From positions 635,173-699,172 of the forward strand of contig NZ_LR733556.1 in the NCBI RefSeq assembly GCF_902506265.1: a stretch of DNA of 64,000 nt. Reading direction: 5' to 3'. The notes under the pieces are model-generated. The model saw nothing but the letters and a program-made list of their open reading frames with translations. It was not told the origin of the DNA and ran no database searches. The DNA comes from Flavobacterium sp. 9AF (lineage in GTDB: Bacteria; Bacteroidota; Bacteroidia; Flavobacteriales; Flavobacteriaceae). The translations under genes and the position numbers were made by a program. Shown here piece after piece: positions 1 to 8,561 of the stretch; the first letter of the stretch is position 1; each line of letters begins with the position of its first letter.

Positions 1-547
1 TACCCGTACCACTTGCAAAATCTAAACAAGTAATCTTTTGAGGTTTTACATTTTCATTAATTGCATTAGAGATACAATTATCTACTATTTCACTTGTAAT
101 TTGTTTAAGTGTATATACAGCACCTGTTTCTCGTAAATGATGTTTAGATTTTTTTCTATTGAGTTTACCGTTATTAATTGAAAACTCTGAATTCAAAAAA
201 GCAATATGTAATTCTTCAACAATTTCAGGAACTAAATCAATATAACGATGCGTAAAATCATTAATTTCTTCAATTATATCAAAATCGAAAACTTCATTAA
301 GTGCAGTGTAATGATCTAAATGTTTTTCATTTATATAAATTGTTATTAGTGAATTTATAAGTCGCTTATGAATTTTATAAGCTACATTTATTTCATTAGT
401 TAATAATAGATTAGCATTAACCAAATGTATTTCTGCTTGAGAAGTAGGAGTTATTTCCTCACTTTTGGAGAAAAAATCATTTTGAATTTGCAACGTAATA
501 AGTTGCTCTTCCTTTGTTAGCAAGTAATTTAAAACGTTCGCAATCAT
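1..547 (-). CDS. N6-adenine DNA methyltransferase, partial (N-terminal 182 residues)
   Basis: An open frame on the minus strand starts at ATG 547-545 and stays open for 182 codons to the window edge, so the gene is cut by the window and not shown to be broken. Near the cut end it has RETGAVYTLKQI followed by CLDFASGTG. These match motif X and the SAM-binding motif I of gamma-type N6-adenine methyltransferases, as in Eco57I-like type IIG or BREX/DISARM-type enzymes. The start overlaps the stop of the XRE gene by four bases (ATGA), suggesting translational coupling. With an XRE regulator upstream, a restriction-modification or phage-defence cargo of the integrated element is likely. The subtype cannot be decided because the TPPY-type motif and any nuclease or target-recognition domain lie outside. 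Confidence 0.65.
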   Translation of the reverse strand, partial: MIANVLNYLLTKEEQLITLQIQNDFFSKSEEITPTSQAEIHLVNANLLLTNEINVAYKIHKRLINSLITIYINEKHLDHYTALNEVFDFDIIEEINDFTHRYIDLVPEIVEELHIAFLNSEFSINNGKLNRKKSKHHLRETGAVYTLKQITSEIVDNCISNAINENVKPQKITCLDFASGTG

Positions 548-864
548 TTTTTCTTATTTGTTATAGTTCGTTGATATTGGATTTTGGCTTCTGCAACTTG
601 TAATATTTCTGAAAATGAATTTTCATCTTGAATTTCATAAAATACTATATCACTATAAAACGAAATAAGTAACTCGTCTTTGTCTGCATTAAAGATTTTT
701 GAAACTTCTTCAATCATCTTTATGTTTGGTTTCCTTTCATCTCTTTCAATTTTACTCAAAGTTGATTGGTCAACATCAAGTAAAGCCGCCAATTTTCTTA
801 ATGGCATATCAGCTCCTTCACGCAAGTTTCTGATTTTAACTCCAATACTTTCCAAATTTTGCAT
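544..864 (-). CDS. XRE-family helix-turn-helix regulator
   Basis: A protein of about 106 residues with a Cro/CI-type helix-turn-helix near its N-terminus (PLRKLAALLDVDQSTLSKIE). It is the size of controller proteins that time expression of restriction-modification genes. I place the start at the internal ATG at 864 rather than 921, because a good Bacteroidetes promoter (-33 TTG, -7 TATATTTG) lies at 894-923, inside the longer reading. The residues before this Met (an HNLSRN stretch) would then be 5' leader. The stop overlaps the methyltransferase start by ATGA, so the two are probably one transcript. The role as an R-M controller is inferred from context. Confidence 0.75.
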   Translation of the reverse strand: MQNLESIGVKIRNLREGADMPLRKLAALLDVDQSTLSKIERDERKPNIKMIEEVSKIFNADKDELLISFYSDIVFYEIQDENSFSEILQVAEAKIQYQRTITNKKK

Positions 865-893
865 AGATAAAATATTTCTTGACAAATTATGTC

Positions 894-923
894 CAAATAT
901 ACAATTGTTTTTGAAATTCACAA
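894..923 (-). promoter_or_regulatory. Bacteroidetes-type promoter for the XRE/methyltransferase pair
   Basis: Read on the minus strand: TTG at 923-921, 19 nt, then TATATTTG at 901-894, matching the Bacteroidetes consensus TTG / TAnnTTTG and its spacing. It lies about 30 nt before the preferred start at 864 and argues against the longer start at 921. Confidence 0.6.
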
Positions 924-990
924 TAATTTTTGAAACAAATATTCTTTGCTAAAATTTAATCTGTTTTGAAGTGTAGATAAAAAGTATAAA

Positions 991-1875
991 CTAAACCATA
1001 ATTCTATACTGTGCAGTTTCCAAGTTTATAGTAGTTGGAATTTGCACACATTTTAATAATTGTGTTTTTCGTTCTATTTGCTTTTTGATGTTGGAGTGTA
1101 AATTATCAGCACCTATTTTTTTGTTATATAGCTTCTTTTGATTGTTGAATTTATTTCGGTTTCCGTTTTTTAGAATATCTTCCCAGAAGTTGGTATTGAA
1201 AAATTTATCATCAATAGCTTTTGATTTATCAAATAATAATACATTATCCCATTCGAGTAACAATGAATTTATTAGTGCATTATAATAATTAATTTCAGTT
1301 AGATTTTGAAGCGTAAACAATCCTAAACTGTGAATAAATTTAGCTTGTTTTGTCTTAACTTCAAATCGAAATGTATTATTACAATGGTTTGGAAATTGCA
1401 CACTTTTGTCGTAGGCTTTTATCTGTTTGTATGCTTCGTTTCCAGCTATTTTGTAGTCAAAGTTTTTAGGTCTGTTAAATGGTCTTTTCTCGTGATAGAT
1501 TAAATTTAGAATTAAATCCGATACTAAAATGTTTGGATTGATATTTACAGCATATTCTAAATTAATTAGATAACATTTATTCAAATCAAGATTAAAAATA
1601 GTTTTGATTTCAATAATTGTATCAATGCAATCTGAAATATAAAAATCATTAGCATTATGAGGTTCATCATTGAAATAACAGTGAATGCTTCCTTTTATTT
1701 CCAGTCTGTTTTGATACTTTGTAAAATAAAGGTTCTTGTAACTCTTGGTTACTAATTCCTTAATTTCATCATCAAATCGCTTTTCAGATTTACCCTCATA
1801 CACTAAAATATTATTGTTCCAAACTTTGTTTATTAGTGTTTCATCAGTGATTTTTATCTTGATAAAATCTATCAT
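991..1875 (-). CDS. Putative element replication protein
   Basis: A 294-residue protein with no signal peptide. Its layout (an N-terminal DFIKIKI strand, a central YDKS motif, then FRFEVKTKQAKFI) recalls replication-initiation proteins of the filamentous-phage/plasmid gpII/X type found in small Bacteroidetes integrative elements. The neighbouring genes are two excisionase-like HTH proteins upstream and an XRE gene downstream, a usual place for a Rep protein. I cannot identify the catalytic tyrosines with confidence, so the assignment rests on general resemblance and position. The alternative is an uncharacterised element-specific protein. Confidence 0.4.
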   Translation of the reverse strand: MIDFIKIKITDETLINKVWNNNILVYEGKSEKRFDDEIKELVTKSYKNLYFTKYQNRLEIKGSIHCYFNDEPHNANDFYISDCIDTIIEIKTIFNLDLNKCYLINLEYAVNINPNILVSDLILNLIYHEKRPFNRPKNFDYKIAGNEAYKQIKAYDKSVQFPNHCNNTFRFEVKTKQAKFIHSLGLFTLQNLTEINYYNALINSLLLEWDNVLLFDKSKAIDDKFFNTNFWEDILKNGNRNKFNNQKKLYNKKIGADNLHSNIKKQIERKTQLLKCVQIPTTINLETAQYRIMV

Positions 1876-1898
1876 TCTCTAAAAAATAAATTTAGCAA

Positions 1899-2171
1899 TT
1901 ACTTTTTAAATGGTCGATAGTTGTTGTCAAGCATTGTATTAATATCCTGAATTTTATAGACAATTTTATTGTTTATCTGACTGTATGCAATCAATCCTTT
2001 TTCTCTCCAATTGGCAGCAGTACCTGGACTAATTTTGAACAGTCTTTGAAATTCATCATTGTCAATAATTACTTTGTCGAATACTTTTTCTTGCTTTTTG
2101 CTAACCAATTTGGTTAGTTCTTCCAAGCGTTTTTCGATGTTGTTTAAGCTGTCTTGAAATGGATGGCTCAT
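1899..2171 (-). CDS. Small helix-turn-helix protein of the mobile element
   Basis: A 90-residue protein. After a short coiled N-terminus (NNIEKRLEELTKLVSKKQ) it has a MerR/HTH_17-like winged motif, FKISPGTAANWREKGLIAYS, followed by the beta-wing and a helix ending in a basic tail. This is the DNA-binding fold of excisionase-type proteins. It lies 2 nt downstream of the next HTH gene (2174-2470), so both are probably translated from one mRNA. The likely role is excision or replication control of the element; this is inference from family and position. Confidence 0.65.
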   Translation of the reverse strand: MSHPFQDSLNNIEKRLEELTKLVSKKQEKVFDKVIIDNDEFQRLFKISPGTAANWREKGLIAYSQINNKIVYKIQDINTMLDNNYRPFKK

Positions 2172-2173
2172 AG

Positions 2174-2470
2174 TTATGCTTTTTTAGGATTGATACTAAT
2201 CAAAGCTTGTTCTATTTCTGAACGCTTATACCTGATGAGGTTTCCAAGTCGGTACGGATTGAGGATTTTCTTTTTGTTCCAATCGGAAAGTGTAACCAAA
2301 GATACTTTTAGTATCTCGGCTGTTTCTTGTCGAGTAAGGTACTCTTGCGGTTTGATTGGTTGGAAATTTTGAGCTAACGATTTAAGCTCTGTTCTTACAT
2401 CTGATAGGATGCTTTCTTTTAATTCATCTGGAGATACTCCAAATACTTGTGTCATTTTACTTTGTTCCAT
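2174..2470 (-). CDS. Excisionase-family helix-turn-helix protein
   Basis: A 98-residue protein with a typical HTH_17 excisionase fold: YLTRQETAEILKVSLVTLSD, then a wing containing RLGNLIRYKRSEIEQAL. These proteins bind near attachment sites and bias the integrase towards excision, or they regulate mobilisation genes. It is first of a tight pair with the HTH gene at 1899-2171, with a 2-nt gap. A 94-nt gap separates it from the 473-residue gene upstream. The family call is firm; its specific role is inferred. Confidence 0.7.
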   Translation of the reverse strand: MEQSKMTQVFGVSPDELKESILSDVRTELKSLAQNFQPIKPQEYLTRQETAEILKVSLVTLSDWNKKKILNPYRLGNLIRYKRSEIEQALISINPKKA

Positions 2471-2564
2471 CTTGATATAAATTTTATCGTTTGTGATGGT
2501 ACAAAGCTATTGTGAGGTTTGCTGTTTCTTATTGTTGGAGTAACTCCAAAAGGTACTCCAGAGG

Positions 2565-3986
2565 TTACTCCAAGTTGTTTAAAAGTTGCTGAACTTTATC
2601 TAAATCCCTTTGATAACCAGCACCTAATTCAGATTTCTTTAATTCGAGTTTTTCAATTGCTGTTTTTATATTCTTTTCGTTTTTCCCTAACAATTGGCTT
2701 ATTAGTTTTGCTTTTTTAGTGTTTGGTTTGTTTTCGAAAGTGTCAGCACTAAATACTCCTAATTTATCTAAAAGTATGATTGCTTGATTAACCGATAACT
2801 GGTTTGCGTTTTCAGTTTCAATGATATTTGTTTCGCTGATAGTCATTTTGGATTTAAAATATTCAATCAATTCATCTGCATAATACTTACAGAAATATTG
2901 ATAAAAATCTAATTGCAAATAGTAAACTTTATCAGTTTCTTGCGAAAATTTCTCCATATCTTTATAATGAGTATTAATCATTTTATAAACAGGATTATCC
3001 TGAATTGAATTATTAAACAAATCAGTTAAATTAATTTGATACTCATTAATCCATTTTTTTATATAATTAAAATCTGCATTTTTGGTATAACTTCTTTTAT
3101 CAATTTCATTTATTTTAAATTCCAAATGATCATTCCTATTAACTCCTTTCTCTTGAAGCTCTGCAAGTGTTTCGGATTTTATTTCCTTTAAACAAAGTTG
3201 CAAATCAATCATAACCCCAAGTGCTGTGCTCTTTCCTAAAACATTAATATCATCAATCAATTCACAAAACTTGTCAAAATAGGTATCTTTCTTGTTCATA
3301 GTGCTCACTGGTTGTGATTGTTCTACTTTTAATTTTGCTTTTTTTAGTTTACTAACAGGACTTAACTCTTTAATTTTTTCTAATTCAAATACAAATCGGT
3401 GACCAATGTGAAATAATTTGAAAGGCAAAAAACTTAAAAGTTTATATCGTTGAATATGAAAATCTAAAAAATAATCGCTCGAATTAAATGGTAATAAATT
3501 TTTAGGACTATCACCCGAATTTAACTTCTGAATTATGCTTTTTATTTCAATATTAGTAGTTGTGCTTGAATAATCTCTTTTTGAAAAAAAGGTTTCTAAA
3601 GTTTGTGTATCAGCATCATCATATAAAATGGCACAATATCTGGACTTCTCATTTTCAACATAAAAATCATTTTTAAGTACATTTAATTTCACTTTAGCAG
3701 CTTGAATATTAAAATTTAAAAACTTTTCAATTTCTTCATTTTTCCTTTTTGAAACCTCTAAATAAATATCGGAAATTGACTTTTGAAAAAGTGATTTGGC
3801 ATCATTAATAATTTCGTTTTGCCTTATTTGAATAAATTCGTGAGTTTGTTCATAATACTTTTTATCCTGATAATGAACTAACACAAAATGTTTTTCATAA
3901 TCTACTTCTTCAGCATAGGGTTGTATGATGAAATCTAAATAATAGTTTTCACCCAATAGGTTAATAAAGTTCGTTACATTCTGCAT
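2565..3986 (-). CDS. Uncharacterised element protein (473 aa)
   Basis: I do not recognise a family with a known function. The protein is charged and rich in Lys, Glu and Asn. It has a coiled-coil-prone N-terminal third (about residues 50-120) and no signal peptide or membrane segment. Its last 80 residues form a small helical unit (SVNQAIILLDKLGVF, then RDLDKVQQLLNNL) that resembles RteC-like C-terminal tails of other Bacteroidetes element proteins. It lies between the integrase and the excisionase-like gene, all on the minus strand, 37 nt downstream of the integrase stop. An accessory role in the element is likely from position only. Confidence 0.6.
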   Translation of the reverse strand: MQNVTNFINLLGENYYLDFIIQPYAEEVDYEKHFVLVHYQDKKYYEQTHEFIQIRQNEIINDAKSLFQKSISDIYLEVSKRKNEEIEKFLNFNIQAAKVKLNVLKNDFYVENEKSRYCAILYDDADTQTLETFFSKRDYSSTTTNIEIKSIIQKLNSGDSPKNLLPFNSSDYFLDFHIQRYKLLSFLPFKLFHIGHRFVFELEKIKELSPVSKLKKAKLKVEQSQPVSTMNKKDTYFDKFCELIDDINVLGKSTALGVMIDLQLCLKEIKSETLAELQEKGVNRNDHLEFKINEIDKRSYTKNADFNYIKKWINEYQINLTDLFNNSIQDNPVYKMINTHYKDMEKFSQETDKVYYLQLDFYQYFCKYYADELIEYFKSKMTISETNIIETENANQLSVNQAIILLDKLGVFSADTFENKPNTKKAKLISQLLGKNEKNIKTAIEKLELKKSELGAGYQRDLDKVQQLLNNLE

Positions 3987-4023
3987 AAAGGAATTTGAAG
4001 GCTTAAATATATTAAACTTTATC

Positions 4024-5325
4024 TTACTTTACTATTTTCATCTTTTTCTCTTCAATATCCTGTTCTTCGTTTTGCTTATTCCAATAGTCTTTTAATTTTT
4101 CGGCTTTCTCGGTATTGGTTATTTTGACGTATTTCAAAAATTGTGTTTCTGTTTGATGTCCTGTAACTCCCATAATGGTTAAATTATCTAATTTTCCATA
4201 TAGATTTGTGGCAAAGGAACGACGGCAAATGTGTGATGATACTAATTCCCATTTTTCGAAAATCCCTTCTTCTTTTCGCTTTGTATCTTTGTTTATTTTA
4301 GAACCTTGTGTTAATTCTGTGAATTTTGCTACTCTGCATAATTCTTTAACGTGTTCATTGAATTTTTGGTCTGAAATGGCTCTTGGAAATCCGTTTCTTT
4401 TTTCTAAAATAGCTTTAACTTGTTTGTGAAGTGGAATTGTTACTGTTTGTCCTGTTTTTTGTGTTTCAATTTCAATATAGCCATTTTTGATATTGGCATC
4501 TTTCAATCTTAAAAAATCTGAAATTCTTAATCCTGTACGCAATCCAATTATAAATAAATCTCTTGTGTTTTCTAACCTTTCCACTCCTTTAAAATCGTGA
4601 TTGAAGATTTTATTGATTTCTTCGTCTTTCAAATAAATACTATCAGCAGTAATCTTTGGAACAAAAAAGTTAGGATGCTCAATATGTGGATGAACCGGCA
4701 AACCTTTTAATTTTGCATCTCTGGCAATGGTTTTTACTGTTCCGATATAGTTTCCGATTGTTCCTAAATTTATCTTTTGTTCTTGAGATAAGAAATTGAT
4801 AAATCTATCATAGAAAGTCAAATCTAAATCGGTAAATTTTAGCTTTGTTTTAAAGCGTTCTTCGTACTCTTTTAGCTTATTGAGTGTTGTATTATACTTT
4901 GTAATAGTTCCTTTGGCAATTGCCTTATTTTTACCTTTAATTATGCGAGTAGGTGCGTTTTTAATAAACGTATCAATGAAAGGAATGAAAAATATTTGGT
5001 CAACGGCTGTTTCGTCAATTGGTCTATTAAAGAAATTTGCAATCTTTTTTCTTAACCAGTGCTTGTCTATAAACTCGCCTTTGCTATTATCGGAATTGAA
5101 TTCATCAAATATAAATTTTTCAAGTTCTGAAAGTTTTTGATTAACTTCATCTTTTGTAGTATCATCAGCAGTAAGTTTGACTTTTTGTTTAGCTGCACTC
5201 CATCTTTTAGGTTCAACCTTTAGATCTGTTGTTGCTGTTAAATCGCATTTTCTGCCATTTTTGAAACGCAAAAGTATATTTGTTGCGTTTTTTTCTCCTT
5301 TAATAAGGTAGTTAATAGTTGCCAT
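4024..5325 (-). CDS. Tyrosine recombinase/integrase
   Basis: A 433-residue site-specific recombinase of the Bacteroidetes element type. It has an N-terminal arm-binding domain (about 1-90), a SAM-like core-binding domain (about 110-205) and a catalytic domain. Catalytic residues are visible: R267 in TGLRISD, H365 and R368 in SSHICRRSF, H390 in VTGHQTE, and Y399 as nucleophile in FLKYVKI. The length is normal for the family and the frame is intact. It lies at the right end of the element, reading inward, about 190 nt from a tRNA-3'-end-like sequence, as expected for an integrase beside its attachment site. A promoter with two short direct repeats lies just upstream. Confidence 0.93.
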   Translation of the reverse strand: MATINYLIKGEKNATNILLRFKNGRKCDLTATTDLKVEPKRWSAAKQKVKLTADDTTKDEVNQKLSELEKFIFDEFNSDNSKGEFIDKHWLRKKIANFFNRPIDETAVDQIFFIPFIDTFIKNAPTRIIKGKNKAIAKGTITKYNTTLNKLKEYEERFKTKLKFTDLDLTFYDRFINFLSQEQKINLGTIGNYIGTVKTIARDAKLKGLPVHPHIEHPNFFVPKITADSIYLKDEEINKIFNHDFKGVERLENTRDLFIIGLRTGLRISDFLRLKDANIKNGYIEIETQKTGQTVTIPLHKQVKAILEKRNGFPRAISDQKFNEHVKELCRVAKFTELTQGSKINKDTKRKEEGIFEKWELVSSHICRRSFATNLYGKLDNLTIMGVTGHQTETQFLKYVKITNTEKAEKLKDYWNKQNEEQDIEEKKMKIVK

Positions 5326-5364
5326 TGGTACGGAATTATTAGGTTTTTCAACACTTTAAAGATA

Positions 5365-5391
5365 CAAAATTATCCCCACATAATCCCCACA
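5365..5391 (-). promoter_or_regulatory. Integrase promoter with tandem ATCCCCACA repeats
   Basis: On the minus strand TAATTTTG (5372-5365) fits the Bacteroidetes -7 element TAnnTTTG, 40 nt before the integrase start. No clear TTG lies at the -33 position. Instead two 9-bp direct repeats, ATCCCCACA at 5372-5380 and 5383-5391, spaced 11 bp start to start, cover the upstream half. They could be integrase or excisionase arm sites, or sites for a regulator that replaces -33 contacts. Confidence 0.45.
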
Positions 5392-5515
5392 TTGACTATA
5401 TTTATATATAATTTACTTAATTTTACTTAACTATCATTTATTGAAAAACCCATATTTTACAAGGGTTAACGGTTGTTTTAGTAAGATTTAATATGTATAG
5501 AAAAAGTAGGTGCTT

Positions 5516-5531
5516 GTTCCTCTTTCTCCGC
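5516..5531 (+). other. Probable attachment site: fragment of a tRNA 3' end
   Basis: The bases GTTCCTCTTTCTCCGC resemble the T-stem and acceptor 3' half of a serine tRNA, in which TTTCTCC would pair with GGAGAAA. No matching 5' body precedes it. A terminator follows at once, as after a tRNA gene. This is what integration into a tRNA 3' end leaves at the far side of an element. The intact tRNA would then lie at the other end, left of the window. No second copy was seen in the window. Confidence 0.45.
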
Positions 5532-5554
5532 GGAAAAAAATCCTAAATGGTGTC

Positions 5555-5590
5555 AAAACCCCTGAAATCCTATGATTTTCGGGGTTTTTT
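5555..5590 (+). terminator. Rho-independent terminator
   Basis: A hairpin formed by AAAACCCC...GAAATC and GATTTTCGGGGTTTT, with a CTAT-type loop and a run of T. It lies directly after the tRNA-like fragment, so it was probably the terminator of the invaded tRNA gene. Confidence 0.75.
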
Positions 5591-5645
5591 GCTTTTGCTG
5601 ATATACCAAATTATTCAAGAAATCTTATCGCTAAAGGGACTAAAT

Positions 5646-5681
5646 CGAGACCCTAGAAAAAACTAGAAATCTAGGGTCTCG
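5646..5681. repeat. 12-bp perfect inverted repeat
   Basis: The arms CGAGACCCTAGA and TCTAGGGTCTCG enclose a 12-nt AT-rich loop. The T-run expected of a terminator is missing. It may be a recombinase binding site or a structured RNA element, and it lies about 130 nt before the broken recombinase. Confidence 0.5.
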
Positions 5682-5807
5682 CTAAAATCCTTTAACCCTT
5701 GCAAACACTGGGTTCAAAGATGAATTAAATAGCTAGTTCACTCATTAAACATCTTGTTTGTTTTCAATTAGGAAATTAAATTGAGTAATAATTAATTGGT
5801 CACCACA

Positions 5808-6989
5808 ATGAAAACAAAAATCACACTTCACTTTTATGCCAAAAGCACAAAAGCCAATTCAAACGGACTACTTCCCATTTATGTAAGATTAACAGTTGAT
5901 GGAAAACGATTAGAGTTTAGTACCAAAAAGTTTGTAGAAAAAACAAAATGGTCTAATGAACTATCCAAAATGAAAGGTGCTTCAGAAGAAGCACGTTCAA
6001 TCAATAGTTACCTTGATTTGATGAAAGCGAAAGTTTTAGAAGCACAAATGGAACTACTCCACAGAAATGAAGCATTAACAATCGAAAACTTCAAAAGCAA
6101 AATATTAGGTACTGAAGAAAGACAAAGAATGTTGGTTCCCATCTTCCAAGACCACAACAACAAAATAAAAGAGTTAATAGGAAAAGAATACGCTCCAGGT
6201 ACATTAGAGCGCTATGTAACTTCACTCAAGCATACCATTGAATTTATACAATGGAAATACAATATTTCCGACATAGATATTACCAAGATAGATCATGCTT
6301 TTATAACCGATTACGAATTTTGGTTACGAAGCGTAAGAAACTGCGCTAATAATACAGCGGTGAAGTACATCAAAAACTTCAATAAAATAATCAAGATATG
6401 TTTGGTCAATGATTGGCTCGATAAAAATCCATTTGCAAACTATAATAGAAAAAGACTTCAAAACAGAACGATTGTCTTTAGTACGTGATATTTTCCTTTT
6501 TAGCTGTTTTACTGGTTTAACCTAATAGATGTCAAAAACTTAACAAAGTCGCATATAAGCTACGGTATAGATGGCGAACAATGGATATTTACTCACAGAC
6601 AAAAAACAGAATCTGCTTCTAAAATTCCAATACTTCCAGTAACGCAAATGATAATTGATAAATACGAAAATCATCCACAATGTTTAAATGAAGATAAACT
6701 ACTTCCTATTCTATCCAACCAAAAAATGAATGCGTACCTAAAAGAAATTGCCGGAGTTTGTGAAATCGAAAAAGAATTAACCTTTCACATCGCCCGACAC
6801 ACGTTTGCTACTACAGTAACACTTACAAATAGTGTGCCTATTGAAAGCGTAAGTAAAATGCTAGGTCATAAAAATTTGCGAACTACCCAACACTATGCAA
6901 AAGTGTTGGATAGGAAGGTCAGTGAGGATATGCAGGTTCTGAAGAATAAGTTTTCTCAGATTTCTGTGGCAAATAAAAAAGTAGTCTAA
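5808..6989 (+). pseudogene. Broken tyrosine recombinase
   Basis: An integrase of the Bacteroides type split over frames. The first part (5808-6488) has the arm domain (KITLHFYAKSTKANSNGLLP) and the SAM-like domain, and stops early. The reading continues in other frames: ERLSLVRDIFLFSCFTGL near 6467-6525, then a further shift to IDVKNLTKSHISYGIDGEQW. The last part (6648-6989) carries the catalytic HIARHTFAT, MLGHKNLRTTQHY motifs intact. Against normal family members about 25-30 residues appear to be missing where the first shift occurs, so there is a deletion as well as frameshifts. I prefer ATG 5808 to the TTG at 5796. The gene is almost certainly inactive. Confidence 0.85.
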
Positions 6990-7012
6990 ACTGCAAATTT
7001 ATATATAGAGAG

Positions 7013-7378
7013 TTACAACTTCAGATTAGAAACCGTGTGCTGTCCATTTTCAATCTGTTTATCCCCCCACTCCTTAAGATAACTAATAAATGGAATTAAC
7101 TCATTACCTACGTCAGTTAATGAGTATTCCACTTTGGGTGGTACTTCGAGATATACTTTTCTTTTAATTAAATAATCTTGCTCTAACTCTCTCAAAGTCT
7201 GGGTAAGCATTTTAGTGGTAATATCCGGCATGGTTCTGTCAAGTTCCCCATAACGAAGAATAGAGTGCTGATGCAAATACCATAGTATTCTTCCTTTGTA
7301 CTTACCTCCAATTCGTTTAAAAGCATAATCAACTGAACAGGTTGGAGAATCTGGACAAATTTCTTTCTTTTTTTTCAT
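7013..7378 (-). CDS. HxlR-family transcriptional regulator
   Basis: A 121-residue winged-helix protein of the HxlR/MarR-like family. It has the family opening CPDSPTCSVDYAFKRIGGKY with cysteines and a LRYGELDRTMPDITTKMLTQ recognition region, then the wing and the YSLTDVGNELIP motif. Members often sense electrophiles or redox change through an N-terminal cysteine (as in YodB, HypR) and control neighbouring oxidoreductase genes. Two cysteines here (in CPDSPTCS) would suit that. It is divergent from the oxidoreductase at 7498 with a 119-nt shared gap, so it probably controls that gene and itself. Confidence 0.9.
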   Translation of the reverse strand: MKKKKEICPDSPTCSVDYAFKRIGGKYKGRILWYLHQHSILRYGELDRTMPDITTKMLTQTLRELEQDYLIKRKVYLEVPPKVEYSLTDVGNELIPFISYLKEWGDKQIENGQHTVSNLKL

Positions 7379-7441
7379 TTTAATTATTTGATAATCAACA
7401 ATACATTCTTTTAGGTAAGTAGCATACTAAATTGTACATAC

Positions 7442-7472
7442 TTGACACAAAGATATATATAAATTAATTTCG
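7442..7472 (+). promoter_or_regulatory. Likely promoter of the 7498-9002 oxidoreductase operon
   Basis: TTGACA at 7442-7447, 17 nt, then TAATTTCG at 7465-7472, one mismatch from TAnnTTTG, 25 nt before the ATG. Just upstream is a small palindrome AGTA-GCA-TACT (7418-7428) in the gap shared with the divergent HxlR gene, a candidate operator. Confidence 0.45.
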
Positions 7473-7497
7473 CCCTGTAAAATTTAAATAATTTAAA

Positions 7498-8547
7498 ATG
7501 AATTCAAATTTAGAAAACAACAAGGCAAATAATGTTGGTGCTACTTTTATGAAAGCAGTTCGTCAACATGAGTTTGGAGGCCCTGAAGTACTGCGATATG
7601 AAGATGCCCCAATTCCACAACTACAAAACGGAGAAGTTAGAGTTAAAGTGAGTGCAATAGGAATTAATCCTCCAGACTGGTATTTACGCGATGGATATAA
7701 AATGCTTCCCCCAGAATGGCAACCCGTAGTTCCTTTTCCTGTGATACTAGGAACTGATATCTCTGGTGTTATTGAAGCTATTGCAGAAGATGTCGATGGA
7801 TTTAAAATTGGAGATGAAGTATATTCTATGGTACGATTTCCAAGCTTCGGCCCAAGCCAAGCATACGCAGAATATGTTAGTGTTCCTGCATCTGAAATAG
7901 CTTTGAAACCGAAAGGAATTAGCCATATTGAAGCTGCCGCTGCACCTATGTCGTTACTAACAGCATGGCAGTTTATGATTGAACTTGGTCACAATGTTCA
8001 AAATCCTCTTCAACCAAACAAGCACGAACCGGTTGAACTCAAAGGAAAAACAGTTCTTGTAAACGGAGCTGGTGGTGGTGTTGGACATTTTGCTGTACAA
8101 CTTGCAAAATGGCAAGGTGCAAGAGTTATTGCAGTAGCATCAGGTAAACAAGAATTATTGTTACGTGAATTGGGAGCCGATGAGTTTATTGATTATACAA
8201 AGTCAGCTGCAGAAGATATAGTTAAAGATATTGATCTAGTTATCGATTCTGTAGGCGGACATACGACTGGCCGCTTTTTAAAAACGTTAAAGCAAGGAGG
8301 GGCTTTGTTCCCAATATTTCCATTAGGTTTTAATGATAACGAAGAAGCAATGCGACTTGGTGTGATTGTTTCAGCTACTCAAGTACGATCAAGTGGAGCA
8401 CAATTAGAAAAGTTGGCTCAGCTATTGGATAATGGAACTATTAAAGTTGTTATTGATAGTATATTCCCATTAGCAGATGCTCAAAAAGCTCATGAACGTG
8501 CAGCTAAAGGTCATATTCAGGGAAAAATTGTGTTAACCGTGTCCTGA
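7498..8547 (+). CDS. MDR-family NADP-dependent oxidoreductase (quinone reductase-like)
   Basis: A 349-residue medium-chain dehydrogenase/reductase. The GroES-like half includes EVRVKVSAIGINPPDWYLRD. The Rossmann half has VNGAGGGVGHFAVQLAKW for NADP(H) and the family signature FIDYTKS. Zinc ligands of classical alcohol dehydrogenases are not evident, which points to the quinone oxidoreductase/enoyl reductase-like branch acting on reactive carbonyls or quinones. Translation could also begin at Met-18 (MKAVRQHEF), since the first 17 residues are an unusual extension. It heads a probable operon with the SnoaL-like gene, with a 14-nt gap, and is probably under control of the divergent HxlR gene. 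Confidence 0.88.
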   Translation: MNSNLENNKANNVGATFMKAVRQHEFGGPEVLRYEDAPIPQLQNGEVRVKVSAIGINPPDWYLRDGYKMLPPEWQPVVPFPVILGTDISGVIEAIAEDVDGFKIGDEVYSMVRFPSFGPSQAYAEYVSVPASEIALKPKGISHIEAAAAPMSLLTAWQFMIELGHNVQNPLQPNKHEPVELKGKTVLVNGAGGGVGHFAVQLAKWQGARVIAVASGKQELLLRELGADEFIDYTKSAAEDIVKDIDLVIDSVGGHTTGRFLKTLKQGGALFPIFPLGFNDNEEAMRLGVIVSATQVRSSGAQLEKLAQLLDNGTIKVVIDSIFPLADAQKAHERAAKGHIQGKIVLTVS

Positions 8548-8561
8548 AAATATATATAATT

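Larger units (their letters stand above)
5326..5807. other. Non-coding junction between element and recombinase remnant
   Basis: About 480 nt without a gene. In order it holds the integrase promoter with direct repeats, an AT-rich stretch, a short match to a tRNA 3' end (5516-5531), a terminator (5555-5590), a 12-bp inverted repeat (5646-5681) and an AT-rich leader before the broken recombinase. I see no other coding signal. Confidence 0.6.

Noticed and set aside
544..921. Longer XRE reading starting at 921
   Set aside because: A strong promoter (TTG, 19 nt, TATATTTG) lies at its start, so the Met at 864 is more likely.
5646..5681. Inverted repeat as a terminator
   Set aside because: No T-run follows; kept only as an inverted repeat.
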